Source: Trichomonas tenax (Eukaryota > Parabasalia > Trichomonadida > Trichomonadidae). From it: a stretch of DNA of 64,000 nucleotides. The stretch spans positions 24,827 through 88,826 of the forward strand of contig JALKBU010000088.1 in assembly GCA_023091735.1 (NCBI GenBank), read 5' to 3'. Numbering within the stretch: the first letter of the stretch is position 1; each line of letters opens with the position of its first letter. Positions 1 through 8,825 of the stretch are shown piece by piece. Below the pieces are notes generated by a model. It did no database searches. It worked only from the letters and a program-made list of their open reading frames with translations, and was not told the DNA's origin. The position numbers and the translations under genes are program-made.

Positions 1-981
1 TTTCAATGATGTTGTGTTCTCTAAAACATGGTTGATGTCTTCACCAGAGAACAGCATTTCTTGCAGTTGCTTCTTATTACTCGTTTTGATGTTATCGAGG
101 GCCTGAGAAAGTATTTTATGTGATTGCGCAATTTTGTTCTTTGATTCTTGATCCAGTTTTGACCACGCAACACAAATCGATTCATAAGTTGGCTCTTTGG
201 CCCCAACTAAGTTCTGTATATGCGATAGCAATGCCTGCGGACCATTATTTATTTCTATTTCAAGAAGTTCGTTATCAAATAATGTCTGGAAAATAGATGT
301 TTGCGCAAATTTGTCCATTATAGAATCAGTCTCAGCAAATAAAGGTGCTGAGTAGTAGCATCGATCAATAACAAGAAGTCCTGCTGTTGGATTTCCTTGT
401 TTTCTTTTTTCTATGTCGTTTGCTATTTCAGCCGAAAAATCACCAATGCTGTAGCACTTGACAATAGGCAAACCATGATTTCTGAGAAAATTCAATATCA
501 AATTAATAACATTTTGTGATTGTGTTTCGTCGAACTGTGCAATTTGCTCCAGAATGTTTGTTTTTATTGTAGTTGATATAAATATATTCGGGATCACTTG
601 TGTGTAAAAGTTTGGAATACATTCGATTCTATTTCGCAATTCTTCTGGTAAAGTACTTCCTGTCTCATTGACATTCGTTGTGTATATTCTCATTATGTCG
701 TATTCCTCTATTGACGCGATTTCAACAATTTGCGTGCGAAAGTTCGAAATTGCAGAGCCAATGAATATCTCAAAGTGCTCGAGCATAACTACTGCACTTA
801 TTCTCTGTATTAGTGCTTGTATTTCTTTCAGAGGCTTTTCAATCGAAACAATTGACGAATAAACATTAGGAACAATCGATTTTATTCTGCCAGTGAGTGC
901 GATTGCCTCCGCGATAATGTTGTCGACAAACAAAATTGTACCTTTTTGAACATTTCTTGTTGTTAGTGGAGAAAAATCCAT
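1..981 (-). CDS. Sec1/Munc18-like protein, N-terminal part (runs off the left edge)
   Basis: An open frame on the minus strand starts with ATG at 981 and has no stop before the window edge, so about 327 residues are seen and the C-terminus is missing. The chain begins MDFSPLTTRNVQKGTILFVD. Further on it reads AGLLVIDRCYYSAPLF, which resembles the LLxxDRxxDxxxPL segment of Sec1/Munc18 proteins (SNARE-binding regulators of vesicle fusion), in particular the divergent SCFD2 group. The order, an early beta-alpha segment followed by the DR motif near residue 210, fits that family, but the second acidic residue of the motif is absent and I could not align it. The frame stays open upstream to an ATG at 1083, so a 34-residue longer start is possible. 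I prefer 981 because a promoter-like TTTACATGACA sits at 1046-1056, just upstream of it. Confidence 0.55.
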   Translation of the reverse strand, partial: MDFSPLTTRNVQKGTILFVDNIIAEAIALTGRIKSIVPNVYSSIVSIEKPLKEIQALIQRISAVVMLEHFEIFIGSAISNFRTQIVEIASIEEYDIMRIYTTNVNETGSTLPEELRNRIECIPNFYTQVIPNIFISTTIKTNILEQIAQFDETQSQNVINLILNFLRNHGLPIVKCYSIGDFSAEIANDIEKRKQGNPTAGLLVIDRCYYSAPLFAETDSIMDKFAQTSIFQTLFDNELLEIEINNGPQALLSHIQNLVGAKEPTYESICVAWSKLDQESKNKIAQSHKILSQALDNIKTSNKKQLQEMLFSGEDINHVLENTTSLK

Positions 982-1401
982 TTTATAAATACCCCCTGAA
1001 TTATATTTTAAGACTCCATTAATATCAACTTTTGCCAATTTAAATTTTACATGACAAAAATATTTTTGAAACTCTATTTCCATTTGAAAGACTTTCTAGA
1101 CAAATTATTTTATTGCCCCAATTCTCAAAGTTACTCATCTACCCACTGAACTGATGCTCTCCTATTTTCCTAAAAATAAACTTATTCAATTATATTTTTT
1201 ACTTAACACAGAGCAAAACGTTGACTTTCATCAAAGGAAACTGAATTCTGCCTATGAGCTACTGCTGACTAAATATTATTTTGGGTTTCATTAAAATGCA
1301 TTAAAAGTATCGAAAATCATTATATTTTATGGCTACAGTTCGAATGATTTAAAGAAGAGTTTTAAAATACTAAAAAATATATCAAAGAAAAAAAAAATAA
1401 A
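982..1401. other. AT-rich intergenic spacer
   Basis: Spacer between the Sec1-like gene and the end of the BET3 gene; both are read leftward. It holds one TTTACATGACA word at 1046-1056 that could serve the Sec1-like gene. Nothing else stands out. Confidence 0.6.
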
Positions 1402-1908
1402 TTAGTCATCAGTCTTTGGAATAGCAATTGGTATTTGTTCGACAACCTCTACTTCAACTTTAGTCCCGCTCTGTTCATTTTGTTCGAGAAGTTTTGTATT
1501 GACTCTAAAATGGAATATTTCGAAAATTCCGCGCAAAATGCCAGGAAGCATTCCTGTAAAGTGGACACCACTGTAAAGTTCTGGAATTTGGACGTTTTGT
1601 GTGAATATTGAAGGCGGGAATTGAAGAATAATTTTTTGACCATCGAATGAAGTCTGAACGGGTTTTGTAGCGTGAGAAAGCTGTGTCCATTTCTTTTCTA
1701 TGACGAGGCCTATGACTTTGTCTGGTGTGTCAACGCGCTCTAATGTCTCATCTCTGCCAAAATCGTGTGCTAGCCTCAAACCGATCCTGTAGCCGATTGC
1801 ATCGAGCTTCTTGTTGACCTCTTCGACATCCTCTGTCATTTCGAGGAGGGATGCAACAAAAGAGCCGTAAACAAGAGCAGAAAATTCAACTGCTTGATTC
1901 GTCGTCAT
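1402..1908 (-). CDS. BET3: TRAPP complex subunit Bet3 / TRAPPC3
   Basis: A 168-residue protein, close to the usual 180 of Bet3, the central subunit of the TRAPP tethering and Rab1-activating complex on ER-to-Golgi membranes. Residues 8-50 (ALVYGSFVASLL, then EDVEEVNKKLDAIGYRIG and LAHDF) follow the Bet3 pattern of helix 1 and helix 2. Near the C-terminus, PGILRGIFEIFHF matches the conserved GVLRGALEM region. The cysteine that is palmitoylated in animal and yeast Bet3 (in the CHDFRE stretch) is not present here; the equivalent stretch reads ERVDTPDK. The start is the first ATG, six to eight bases downstream of a TCATTTA initiator. The gene is divergent from the coiled-coil gene at 2224, and the spacer between them carries a repeated-word array. 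Confidence 0.92.
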   Translation of the reverse strand: MTTNQAVEFSALVYGSFVASLLEMTEDVEEVNKKLDAIGYRIGLRLAHDFGRDETLERVDTPDKVIGLVIEKKWTQLSHATKPVQTSFDGQKIILQFPPSIFTQNVQIPELYSGVHFTGMLPGILRGIFEIFHFRVNTKLLEQNEQSGTKVEVEVVEQIPIAIPKTDD

Positions 1909-1916
1909 TTAAATGA
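1909..1916 (-). promoter_or_regulatory. Initiator-like TCATTTAA of BET3
   Basis: Read on the minus strand, TCATTTAA directly precedes the ATG of BET3. It matches the trichomonad initiator TCA+1YTWY. Transcription starting at its A would leave a leader of about six bases. The match is seen; its function is inferred. Confidence 0.6.
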
Positions 1917-1928
1917 CACTTTTATTAT

Positions 1929-2187
1929 TTTACAAAATTATTTTTGACAAAAAGGTGTTTACAAAAGAGAAAATTGACTATTTATAATTTACAAAAATAT
2001 TTTTCATTGTGTATTTTATGGATAATCAAAAATTTAATAAATAATCTTTTTTTCTGACTTTTTCATGTTTACAAATATTTTCGACATTGTTAACTTTACA
2101 AATTGATTTTGGACAATAAATGTTTACAAAACATATTGACGATTAAAATGCACAGAAATGATTTTGACAAATGATTTTTACACGTCA
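1929..2187. promoter_or_regulatory. Array of TTTACAAA and TTGAC words in a divergent promoter
   Basis: TTTACA words begin at 1929, 1958, 1988, 2068, 2095, 2123 and 2177, and TTGAC-like words at 1944, 1974, 2055, 2081, 2110, 2136 and 2164. Where copies are consecutive the spacing is 26-30 bp, so the region reads as a degenerate tandem unit in which the two words alternate. The last copy is TTTACACGTCA, 37 bases upstream of the ATG at 2224. The region separates two divergent genes, BET3 and the coiled-coil gene, and probably serves both. Confidence 0.5.
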
Positions 2188-2223
2188 GGTTTTATATAGC
2201 CGTTTATAAATTTTGGCGGCAGA

Positions 2224-4440
2224 ATGGATGAGGAAAAGAAAGTCCGTGCTTTTGCTTCCATCGTCGCTGGGATGGAACAAGAACTGAGCGATGTAATTTC
2301 CGGCTCTGTGGGTCCGAAAATCATCTCAAACGAAAGAATTCGCGGATTAGAATTTCAAATTCAATCACAGCAACAAGAAATCGAGTTTTTGCAAAACCAG
2401 GTGAAGCTATATCAGGAAAATGCACAAAATACAGTTGTTGTTCAAAATGAAATTGATGTTGAAAAATATATTTCGCAAATCGAACAATTAATAGCAGAAA
2501 ACGCACAACTAAAGGAAGACATCAGTAATTCCACAGCTGATTACCAATCCAAAATCGTTTCGTTAAATAATGGAAATAATGCACTGAAAGACAAATTAAA
2601 CAAAACAGAATCCGAATTGGTTGCTCAATCGCAATCGTTGGAGTCTGAAATTACTTCTCTTCATGAACAAATTCAAAAGTATGAATCAAAAGATTTGAAT
2701 GTTCAAGATATTTCTGTATACGTTCGTGAAATTTCTCAGCTTAAGCAAAAGAATGCAAATCTTACATCAAATCTTGAAAAATTAACAAGTGAACAAGAAA
2801 TTTTAATATCTGAGAATTCTAAATTGCAAAATCAGATTTCTCAGTACAGAAACGACTCAGACAGGGTAAGTGAACTTACACATCATAATAGCGACTTATT
2901 AACAGAAAATCAGAAACTTAATCAACAAATCAATCAAATAAAGAAAGAAATCGAAGGACTACAGATAGAAAAGTCCAAAGAATCAACTAAATCAATAGAA
3001 TACGAGATCATTATTACAAATCTTAAAAGCGAGAATGCAGAACTTCAGTATCAACTTGAGTCTTTAGGTTCCCAAGAAATGCGCAAACTTGATGAAGATC
3101 AACTCTCTCAATACGAGCAGGCAATCAAAGAAAATCACCAGCTATCAAGCCAGGTGCAGCAGATGCAGCTGTCCATAAATAATTACAGCAAGAAGCTTAA
3201 AGAATATGAAGGATATCGCGATGATTTGACGAAGAAGATCAAAGAATTAATTGAACAAAACTCAGAGTTGAGGATTTCTGTTGAAGTGAAAGATTCAAAC
3301 TCCAGAAAGGACAGAAATCAGATCAACATCTTAAATAGTAATATCGAGTCCTTAAACAAAGGAATCAAGCAGTCAGAAGTCCAAAATCAGAACTTGAAGC
3401 AACATATCAATGAATTACAAAATCAAATCGAAAATCAGATGAAAGAGAACAAATATATCAAACAGGAATACGAAAACTTCGCTTCTTCAATATGTTCATT
3501 ATTAGGATGCCGCGAGAAGAAAGAAGTTTCAAGAAAAATCGAAGAAACATTGGAAAAAATTGTCAGCTCAATTAAACTCTCAGAACAAGCTACAGCACTT
3601 CAAAACCAAGTCGAATTCGAGCAGTCGAGAAACCAGACTCTGCAAAACAAGGTTGACACACTTAAACAGCAACTTGACGAAGAAAGAGAGAAAGCAAATA
3701 AAATCTTTGAAATACAACCTGATGAAGTTTCAAACGCATTAAAGAAACAAAATCAGACTTTGGTATCCCGCAACAGAACACTGCAAGATGAAATAGACAA
3801 GCTCACGCAAACAGTGATCGAGAAAGATTCACAAATCGAAAGATTACGAATTTCGAGTGATTACTCATCTAAATCACAAATTATCGCTGTTAACAAATCA
3901 GAAAGACTCTCGTATTACGAAATTACACATCAGAAGACAGTTGAGTTCTTAAGGACACTATCCATGACGATGGAAAGAAGTCTTTCACCAATCCCAGAGA
4001 ATGCAAACAAAATCAAAATTATCGATGGTTTAACAGAGATTTTAGAGGACTCAACAAAGAATGATTCTCTTTCAGACAGCTTCCTTTCATTCGGTCAACT
4101 GCTCATGGGAGAGTTCATCAAGCCAAGCATCTCAGATCTGGCTGTGAAGTTCAAATCACAGAGCGAAAACTTGATGAAGATCTTTGATGAAAAGTTTGAA
4201 GAAATGAAGCAAACTATTGATAGCGAATCATTAAAGATTGACATGATATTCAGGAATAAGCAGCGCACACCAATGAAGCCTCCTCCAATCTTCAGATCGC
4301 CTCTTGGAAAATCCCCAAGAATGAAATTCGATCCACAGTCAATGACACCAAGAAATTCTCCAATGTTCAACAAATCCAGGTCCCCGTACTCCAATTCATT
4401 GTTTAATGAAGAGCCATTGAGCGTAAGAATTCCATTTTAG
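2224..4440 (+). CDS. Long coiled-coil protein with a Ser/Pro-rich tail
   Basis: A 738-residue protein that I cannot assign to a named family. From about residue 35 to 540 it is almost entirely heptad-like, rich in E, Q, K, N and L (for example IEQLIAENAQLKEDI), so a long parallel coiled coil is expected. A short break with SSICSLLGCREKKEV lies near residue 425. After residue 540 it becomes mixed. The last 65 residues are basic with repeated SP and TP sites (RTPMKPPP, RSPLGKSPR, MTPRNSP, RSPYS), as in substrates of proline-directed kinases. Such proteins in flagellates are often cytoskeletal or basal-body components, but that is only a guess. The first ATG is used; no in-frame ATG lies just upstream. 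Confidence 0.85.
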   Translation: MDEEKKVRAFASIVAGMEQELSDVISGSVGPKIISNERIRGLEFQIQSQQQEIEFLQNQVKLYQENAQNTVVVQNEIDVEKYISQIEQLIAENAQLKEDISNSTADYQSKIVSLNNGNNALKDKLNKTESELVAQSQSLESEITSLHEQIQKYESKDLNVQDISVYVREISQLKQKNANLTSNLEKLTSEQEILISENSKLQNQISQYRNDSDRVSELTHHNSDLLTENQKLNQQINQIKKEIEGLQIEKSKESTKSIEYEIIITNLKSENAELQYQLESLGSQEMRKLDEDQLSQYEQAIKENHQLSSQVQQMQLSINNYSKKLKEYEGYRDDLTKKIKELIEQNSELRISVEVKDSNSRKDRNQINILNSNIESLNKGIKQSEVQNQNLKQHINELQNQIENQMKENKYIKQEYENFASSICSLLGCREKKEVSRKIEETLEKIVSSIKLSEQATALQNQVEFEQSRNQTLQNKVDTLKQQLDEEREKANKIFEIQPDEVSNALKKQNQTLVSRNRTLQDEIDKLTQTVIEKDSQIERLRISSDYSSKSQIIAVNKSERLSYYEITHQKTVEFLRTLSMTMERSLSPIPENANKIKIIDGLTEILEDSTKNDSLSDSFLSFGQLLMGEFIKPSISDLAVKFKSQSENLMKIFDEKFEEMKQTIDSESLKIDMIFRNKQRTPMKPPPIFRSPLGKSPRMKFDPQSMTPRNSPMFNKSRSPYSNSLFNEEPLSVRIPF

Positions 4441-5125
4441 TTATATTTATTTTGTTTTTTATTACTAAAAATTGTTATGTGATTTTAATTTTGTCATGTA
4501 AATTTATATATTTGTCATGTAAATCTCTGAAATTTGATGTGTTTAAAAATTTGTTGTTAAGATGAAAGAATCTCATGATTAAAGTGATTTTATATATGAA
4601 TCCAGCAAAGACAATAGCATTTAATGGCGTGTCAAAGCGTGTCAGTAGAAAAAGAAAACGATTTAATTCTCAAGATATAATACAACTCGTTAACGGTAAA
4701 TTTAAGCAAATTCTACTATAAAATATGCAATTGCAAGGAGAAAAACATAAAAAATCAAGCAAAGATTTACGATTTTAACAAAACGAATTTTGTCAGATTT
4801 TATTTTCCACAATTTTCGGTGGAAAAATGGCACAAACACTATAGTAGTCCATAATCTTTCGACAAAATTTGATACATTATCAAATATTTCAATGAACCAA
4901 ATAAATGCACACAATTTCATATTTGATGGATAACTATTGAAATAATTGATCATCGGCACAGCAGCATTGTACATAATATTTTTCATATTTTATCACAAAT
5001 TATACTGCATTAATGCAATGCAGCGTACTTTCAATGTCAAAATTTATCAATAGTGTGGACGTTTATCAATGAAATTGTTCATTGAAATTATTTGATAGAA
5101 AATCGTTTCTTATTACATTTCGACA
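4441..5125. other. Intergenic spacer with two TGTCATGTAAA words
   Basis: TGTCATGTAAA occurs at 4492-4502 and again at 4513-4523, 21 bp apart. This is the same word and spacing as in the large array near 19.1 kb. A doubtful small reading frame (4702-4986) lies in the middle. Nothing else is evident. Confidence 0.55.
4702..4986 (-). CDS. Doubtful small membrane protein
   Basis: An isolated 94-residue frame with an ATG start. The C-terminal 25 residues (VKIVNLCLIFYVFLLAIAY and on) could form one membrane-spanning helix, which would make a tail-anchored protein. I recognise no family, the codon use is AT-rich like the spacer, and there is no clear initiator. It may be a chance frame. Confidence 0.22.
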   Translation of the reverse strand: MKNIMYNAAVPMINYFNSYPSNMKLCAFIWFIEIFDNVSNFVERLWTTIVFVPFFHRKLWKIKSDKIRFVKIVNLCLIFYVFLLAIAYFIVEFA

Positions 5126-5647
5126 ATGCACTCTGATTTCAGCGACATCTTCACATCACAGATACCTCAACATATTACAGTTGATCATAATCTCAACCTT
5201 GAAGATCCATTCTTCGGAAGAAACTTCGATGATGAAATAATCGATTCTTTTCAATCAACAGATTCTGAGAACATAGAGACAAGCAGCGACAGCGAAGATA
5301 CATTGACACAGGTGCATACACCAATCATTCGAAACAAGCAGCAAAAGAATGGTTCACGAGGAAAGAATCTTCCAACAGAACTAAAAGTGATATTGACGAA
5401 TTGGATGATTCAGAACTCACAATTTCCATATCTAAATAACAAAGACAAAATCACACTGTGTTCTAAATACGGTGTTACACAAAAGCAGATCACCACGTTC
5501 TTGATCAACTCAAGAAGAAGAGTTTTGCGCCTCAATGAGAATCCGATTCAAAAACTAGCGATCATATGTAGCAGAAAGCATTACAGAAAGTACAAAATTA
5601 GATCAGACTTAACACCGAGCTCTGTTGCTATCCATCCAGCTCATTAG
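5126..5647 (+). CDS. TALE-like homeodomain protein
   Basis: A 173-residue protein. Residues about 77-138 form a homeodomain of the three-residue-loop (TALE) type: LPTELKVILTNWM (helix 1), NSQFPYLNNKDKITLCSKYG (loop with FPYL, then helix 2), and TQKQITTFLINSRRRVL (recognition helix). In TALE proteins helix 3 reads WFINARRR; here it is FLINSRRR, so the core Trp is replaced by Phe while the DNA-contacting Asn and the following Arg residues remain. The N-terminal 70 residues are acidic and Ser-rich (STDSENIETSSDSED), possibly an activation or interaction region. The expected role is sequence-specific DNA binding in the nucleus. Homeodomain proteins of this type are ancient in eukaryotes. Confidence 0.8.
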   Translation: MHSDFSDIFTSQIPQHITVDHNLNLEDPFFGRNFDDEIIDSFQSTDSENIETSSDSEDTLTQVHTPIIRNKQQKNGSRGKNLPTELKVILTNWMIQNSQFPYLNNKDKITLCSKYGVTQKQITTFLINSRRRVLRLNENPIQKLAIICSRKHYRKYKIRSDLTPSSVAIHPAH

Positions 5648-6453
5648 ATCTATTATATTATGTTTTTTGTGAATAAAACATGCGTTTCTATATTCATTGC
5701 TGAAAGAATCTTAAAATGAATGTTTTAATTGGAGAACAATAATGAAAAGCACAAGATTTAATAGTGTGCATCATTATATTTAGTTCATATCCTAAAATTA
5801 AATTTCGAAAAAAAATATTATTTTCGAATCAGATCGAAAAAGTTGGAAATCAAAACATATTCGATACGTAAATGTTGAATTCCACTGTGGTGAAACAAAG
5901 GTAAATCAAAATATAAAAAAGTGCCACAAAATTCTCGTGGATGAATGTAAGTCATTGTATCTCATGATTGAGCAAGTTGTTTCATATCTTCCACATAAGA
6001 TATTTGTGAGCCCTTCATGTGCGAATATAATATCATATTTAATAATAATAATGTCGATCAAAATAGATTAATTCAGCAATCTTTTACTTTATGGAAATAT
6101 TTAGTAACCCAAAAAAGTGATAAGGAAATAAAAAAAGCCGAAAATATAAGTTTTGTGAAATTGGAGCGCAGGTGATTGCTATGAAAGACCGCAAGAGGAA
6201 GAAGATAATTATATGCTTATTTAACACTTTTTAAATGAATAGTTGCTTTGATAATGATTAATAATATTTAACGGCAATTTTCATGAAAAGTGACTTCTGA
6301 GGATACTGCTATTGAAAATACTTAATGATAATAATATAGTAAAAATAACATAATAAATGTTTACTAATATTACAACTTTTTCTGGTGAACATAGCTGAAA
6401 ATGTAACTCATTTTTTTCCATATATTTTTGAATTGTTTACATCTCTTGTTCAT
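5648..6453. other. AT-rich spacer, nothing recognised
   Basis: About 0.8 kb after the homeodomain gene, with no convincing frame on either strand and no RNA gene or clear repeat that I can see. Confidence 0.5.
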
Positions 6454-7405
6454 CTAAAATATCATAAATCTAGAGATTAGAATCGTAATAATCAAACGAC
6501 AAGACCTGCGGTAATCACTGTCACCATATGAACACACGATTTTATTGGTTGTAGATTTGGCATTTTTGACTTGTTCATAGCGAAAAAAACACTCTTCATA
6601 ATTTTCAAAAACCTTTGTTAGCACTCTATTGTAACCTGCATATTCACGTAAATAACAATCATACATAATGACTCTTTTGGTTTTATTAATTTCAAGAGTA
6701 TACCAATATTTATGTTAAGTCATGCAGCATCCAGAGATGATTAAAGATGGCTCAGAATTAATGAGATCATGATGGAAACTAATAGCTCGACGCCGCTATA
6801 TTATTAATAAACAATATATTTTTCAAATTACCTCCGTAATTATTTGAATTTAGCCTATTATTAAACATGTTTAATAAATTGATGTCGATCCACGGTAATA
6901 ACATTGTGCATATGAGTTGTTTAATTCTTCCTTCGTAACACCATACAAAAAATCGAAACACTCACATGCATAACTCATTTCTATTAAATCAAGATCAGTT
7001 GTTGAAAAAGAAGATGATAATATATAATTTCTCTATTTTGGATTATTCTCGTGTAAACGAGAATACACACATTGCCCATACCAAGCACAACATTTTTCAG
7101 CTGTAATTCCTCTAATAATCATGATGTAGATATCCACCGTATTCATGATTATTAGAGCATTGATAGAATGAACAATATTCACATAGTACAGTTGAGTTTG
7201 TGTCTTTAAACATAATAACCATATTTGGATTTATTCCATGAAAATTGCATTTTGTTATATAATAATTATCCTTATTTTGAGCTGTTAATTTAGTGTTTTG
7301 ATTCTTGAAATCTTGGGACTCAAAGAAAGTATCCCAATCTACATGAAACGAACTAAAATAACATTCGATTTCACATCGAATTTTTATGAAACCGTTGCAA
7401 TTCAA
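6454..7405 (-). pseudogene. Decayed copy of a repetitive, probably beta-helical surface-type protein (copy 2)
   Basis: Read leftward, several frames share the style of a Cys/Asn/Gly-rich repetitive protein but are broken by stops and shifts. Segments include NYYITKCNFHGINPN and CEYCSFYQCSNN (7112-7405), then RNYILSSSFSTTDLD near 7000, NYGGNLKNILFINN (6779-6961), and EYAGYNRVL with YEECFFRYEQ (6454-6666). Short strands ending in Cys and Asn with YGG turns are typical of parallel beta-helix (pectin-lyase-like) extracellular proteins, which are large families in trichomonads. The same pattern occurs in copy 1 just upstream (7737-8404). No intact start or signal peptide is visible. Family assignment is by style, not by alignment. 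Confidence 0.5.
7110..7157. repeat. Perfect 15-bp inverted repeat with 18-base loop
   Basis: CTCTAATAATCATGA at 7110-7124 is exactly repeated in reverse complement at 7143-7157. It overlaps the end of the longest frame of decayed copy 2, so it may be part of the damage to that gene or an inserted hairpin. Confidence 0.75.
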
Positions 7406-7486
7406 AAGTTATGCTAAAAGTGACTTGAAATGAAATATGTTTTATTTGGAACATTTTGCTAAAGTTGAGAACATTCAATGAGCAAA

Positions 7487-7591
7487 AAACTACATTTTTA
7501 CTCTAGGTACTCTACGGGTGTGTTCCTCACAATATTGAGGGAGCCCCCTTGAAAAAATTAAGAGGAATACCTAGATTAAACAATGTAGTTT
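7487..7591. repeat. Foldback (MITE-like) hairpin of about 105 bp
   Basis: The left arm at 7487-7511 (AAACTACATTTTTACTCTAG and on) pairs with the right arm at about 7562-7591 (ending CAATGTAGTTT), roughly 25 bp with a few mismatches and small gaps. The loop contains its own small stem, CCTCA-6-TGAGG. It lies between the two decayed surface-type gene copies. No protein is encoded. Confidence 0.6.
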
Positions 7592-7736
7592 ATAAAGTAT
7601 CGGATTTTGTTTTGACCAAATGATATTAAATCCTTTTCAAGGTAGTGATTGATTCACAAAAAAAACATCTCTTGGAAGAGAGCTCCAAACTTTCTTATAT
7701 CCTCGATACACATAGGCCATAAATATCAGTCAAGGC

Positions 7737-8404
7737 TAATAGCAGTCAATTCCGATATTAATGAATCATTGAAATTTCCGGAATAAATGCAATTCTCAAC
7801 AACAAAATCTGAACCATCAATACTTTGGTGAAAGAGAGATACTTTATTATCAGATTGGCTACTAATTGTATTATTTCAAAATTTCAAAGAACTATTTGGA
7901 TAAAACCCTTTGAACAAGAGCTACATTAAAAGATGATTTGCAAAATGATAAATTGATTGCTGAAATTTGGATAAAGTTAATAATATCACTTCCTGGTGTT
8001 TCTTTGTCATAGCATGATTCAACTGACGTCGATGATATATAGTTTCTGAATATCGAATTTCGATTTAAGACAACCTATTAAATTGCTTATACTCTTTAGA
8101 GTAGCATTGGCTCACTAAAATCTTCTCTTGGATGCACTCTTTACTTTTTTGAAAGTAGAAACATGCTCCATATCCATTTTCATTAGTTCGAGAACATCTT
8201 TTGTAAGAATAAGATTCACGAAGAAAAAGGGTATATCCTGGATTGTAAAAAAACAAAAACACCGTTAGGTCCAATAACTTCATAAGTGCAATGTGTGACA
8301 TGATAATTTTGGTGTTTGTTTTGTGGAGAGGGGAAGTTTGTGTTTTCGTATTCGTGTGTTTCGCATGGTGTTGGACCGAAGTATTGATACCAATCGCAAT
8401 GCAT
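7737..8404 (-). pseudogene. Decayed copy of a repetitive, probably beta-helical surface-type protein (copy 1)
   Basis: In reverse orientation the pieces run in order through different frames: QNYHVTHCTYEVIGPNGVF (8216-8404), ENGYGACFYFQKSKECIQEK (8065-8301), then RNYISSTSVESCYDKETPGS and DIINFIQISAINLSFCKSSF (about 7905-8040), and FVVENCIYSGNFNDSLISEL down to a stop at 7737. HVTHCTYEVIGPNGVF aligns with YITKCNFHGINPNMVIMF of copy 2, and RNYISSTS with RNYILSSS, so the two are paralogues in tandem. At least two frameshifts and one stop break this copy. A parallel beta-helix surface or secreted protein is the likely ancestor. Confidence 0.55.
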
Positions 8405-8825
8405 TATTTTTTATGACAAATAAAAAATGTTCAAATCAAAAATCACAATTTCTGCACCAAATTCATTTTGTTTTGACGATTGAAGCAATTTATAATGCAC
8501 CAAATATAACGCACATAAATGGCATTTAAAATATGAATTTGCATCATTATATCTTCAATCTTCAATGAAATTCAAAATATCAACAATTATATAAATAATG
8601 AATCGATATCATTCAATAGATATCATGTGCTCAGTATCGTAAAACTGTTCAATACAGTTGTTCTTGATATATATTATATGTCTCAAAATCACAAAAGATT
8701 AAGAAACAAAAATCCATTTTAGGAAAATTTTAATTGCAAAACTCGGTCATTACAGGCATAGAACGCAAATTCACAGTAAAACGAAAAATTATGAAACCCG
8801 CCAAACTTTGTGAAAATTAAATGCG
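8405..8825. other. Spacer with two short upstream frames before 8826
   Basis: The stretch is AT-rich and holds no gene. Just before the next gene, ATG at 8791 opens a 9-codon frame that stops at 8818-8820, and ATG at 8821 opens a 7-codon frame ending at 8844 that overlaps the main start. Their use depends on where transcription begins, which I cannot see. Confidence 0.5.
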
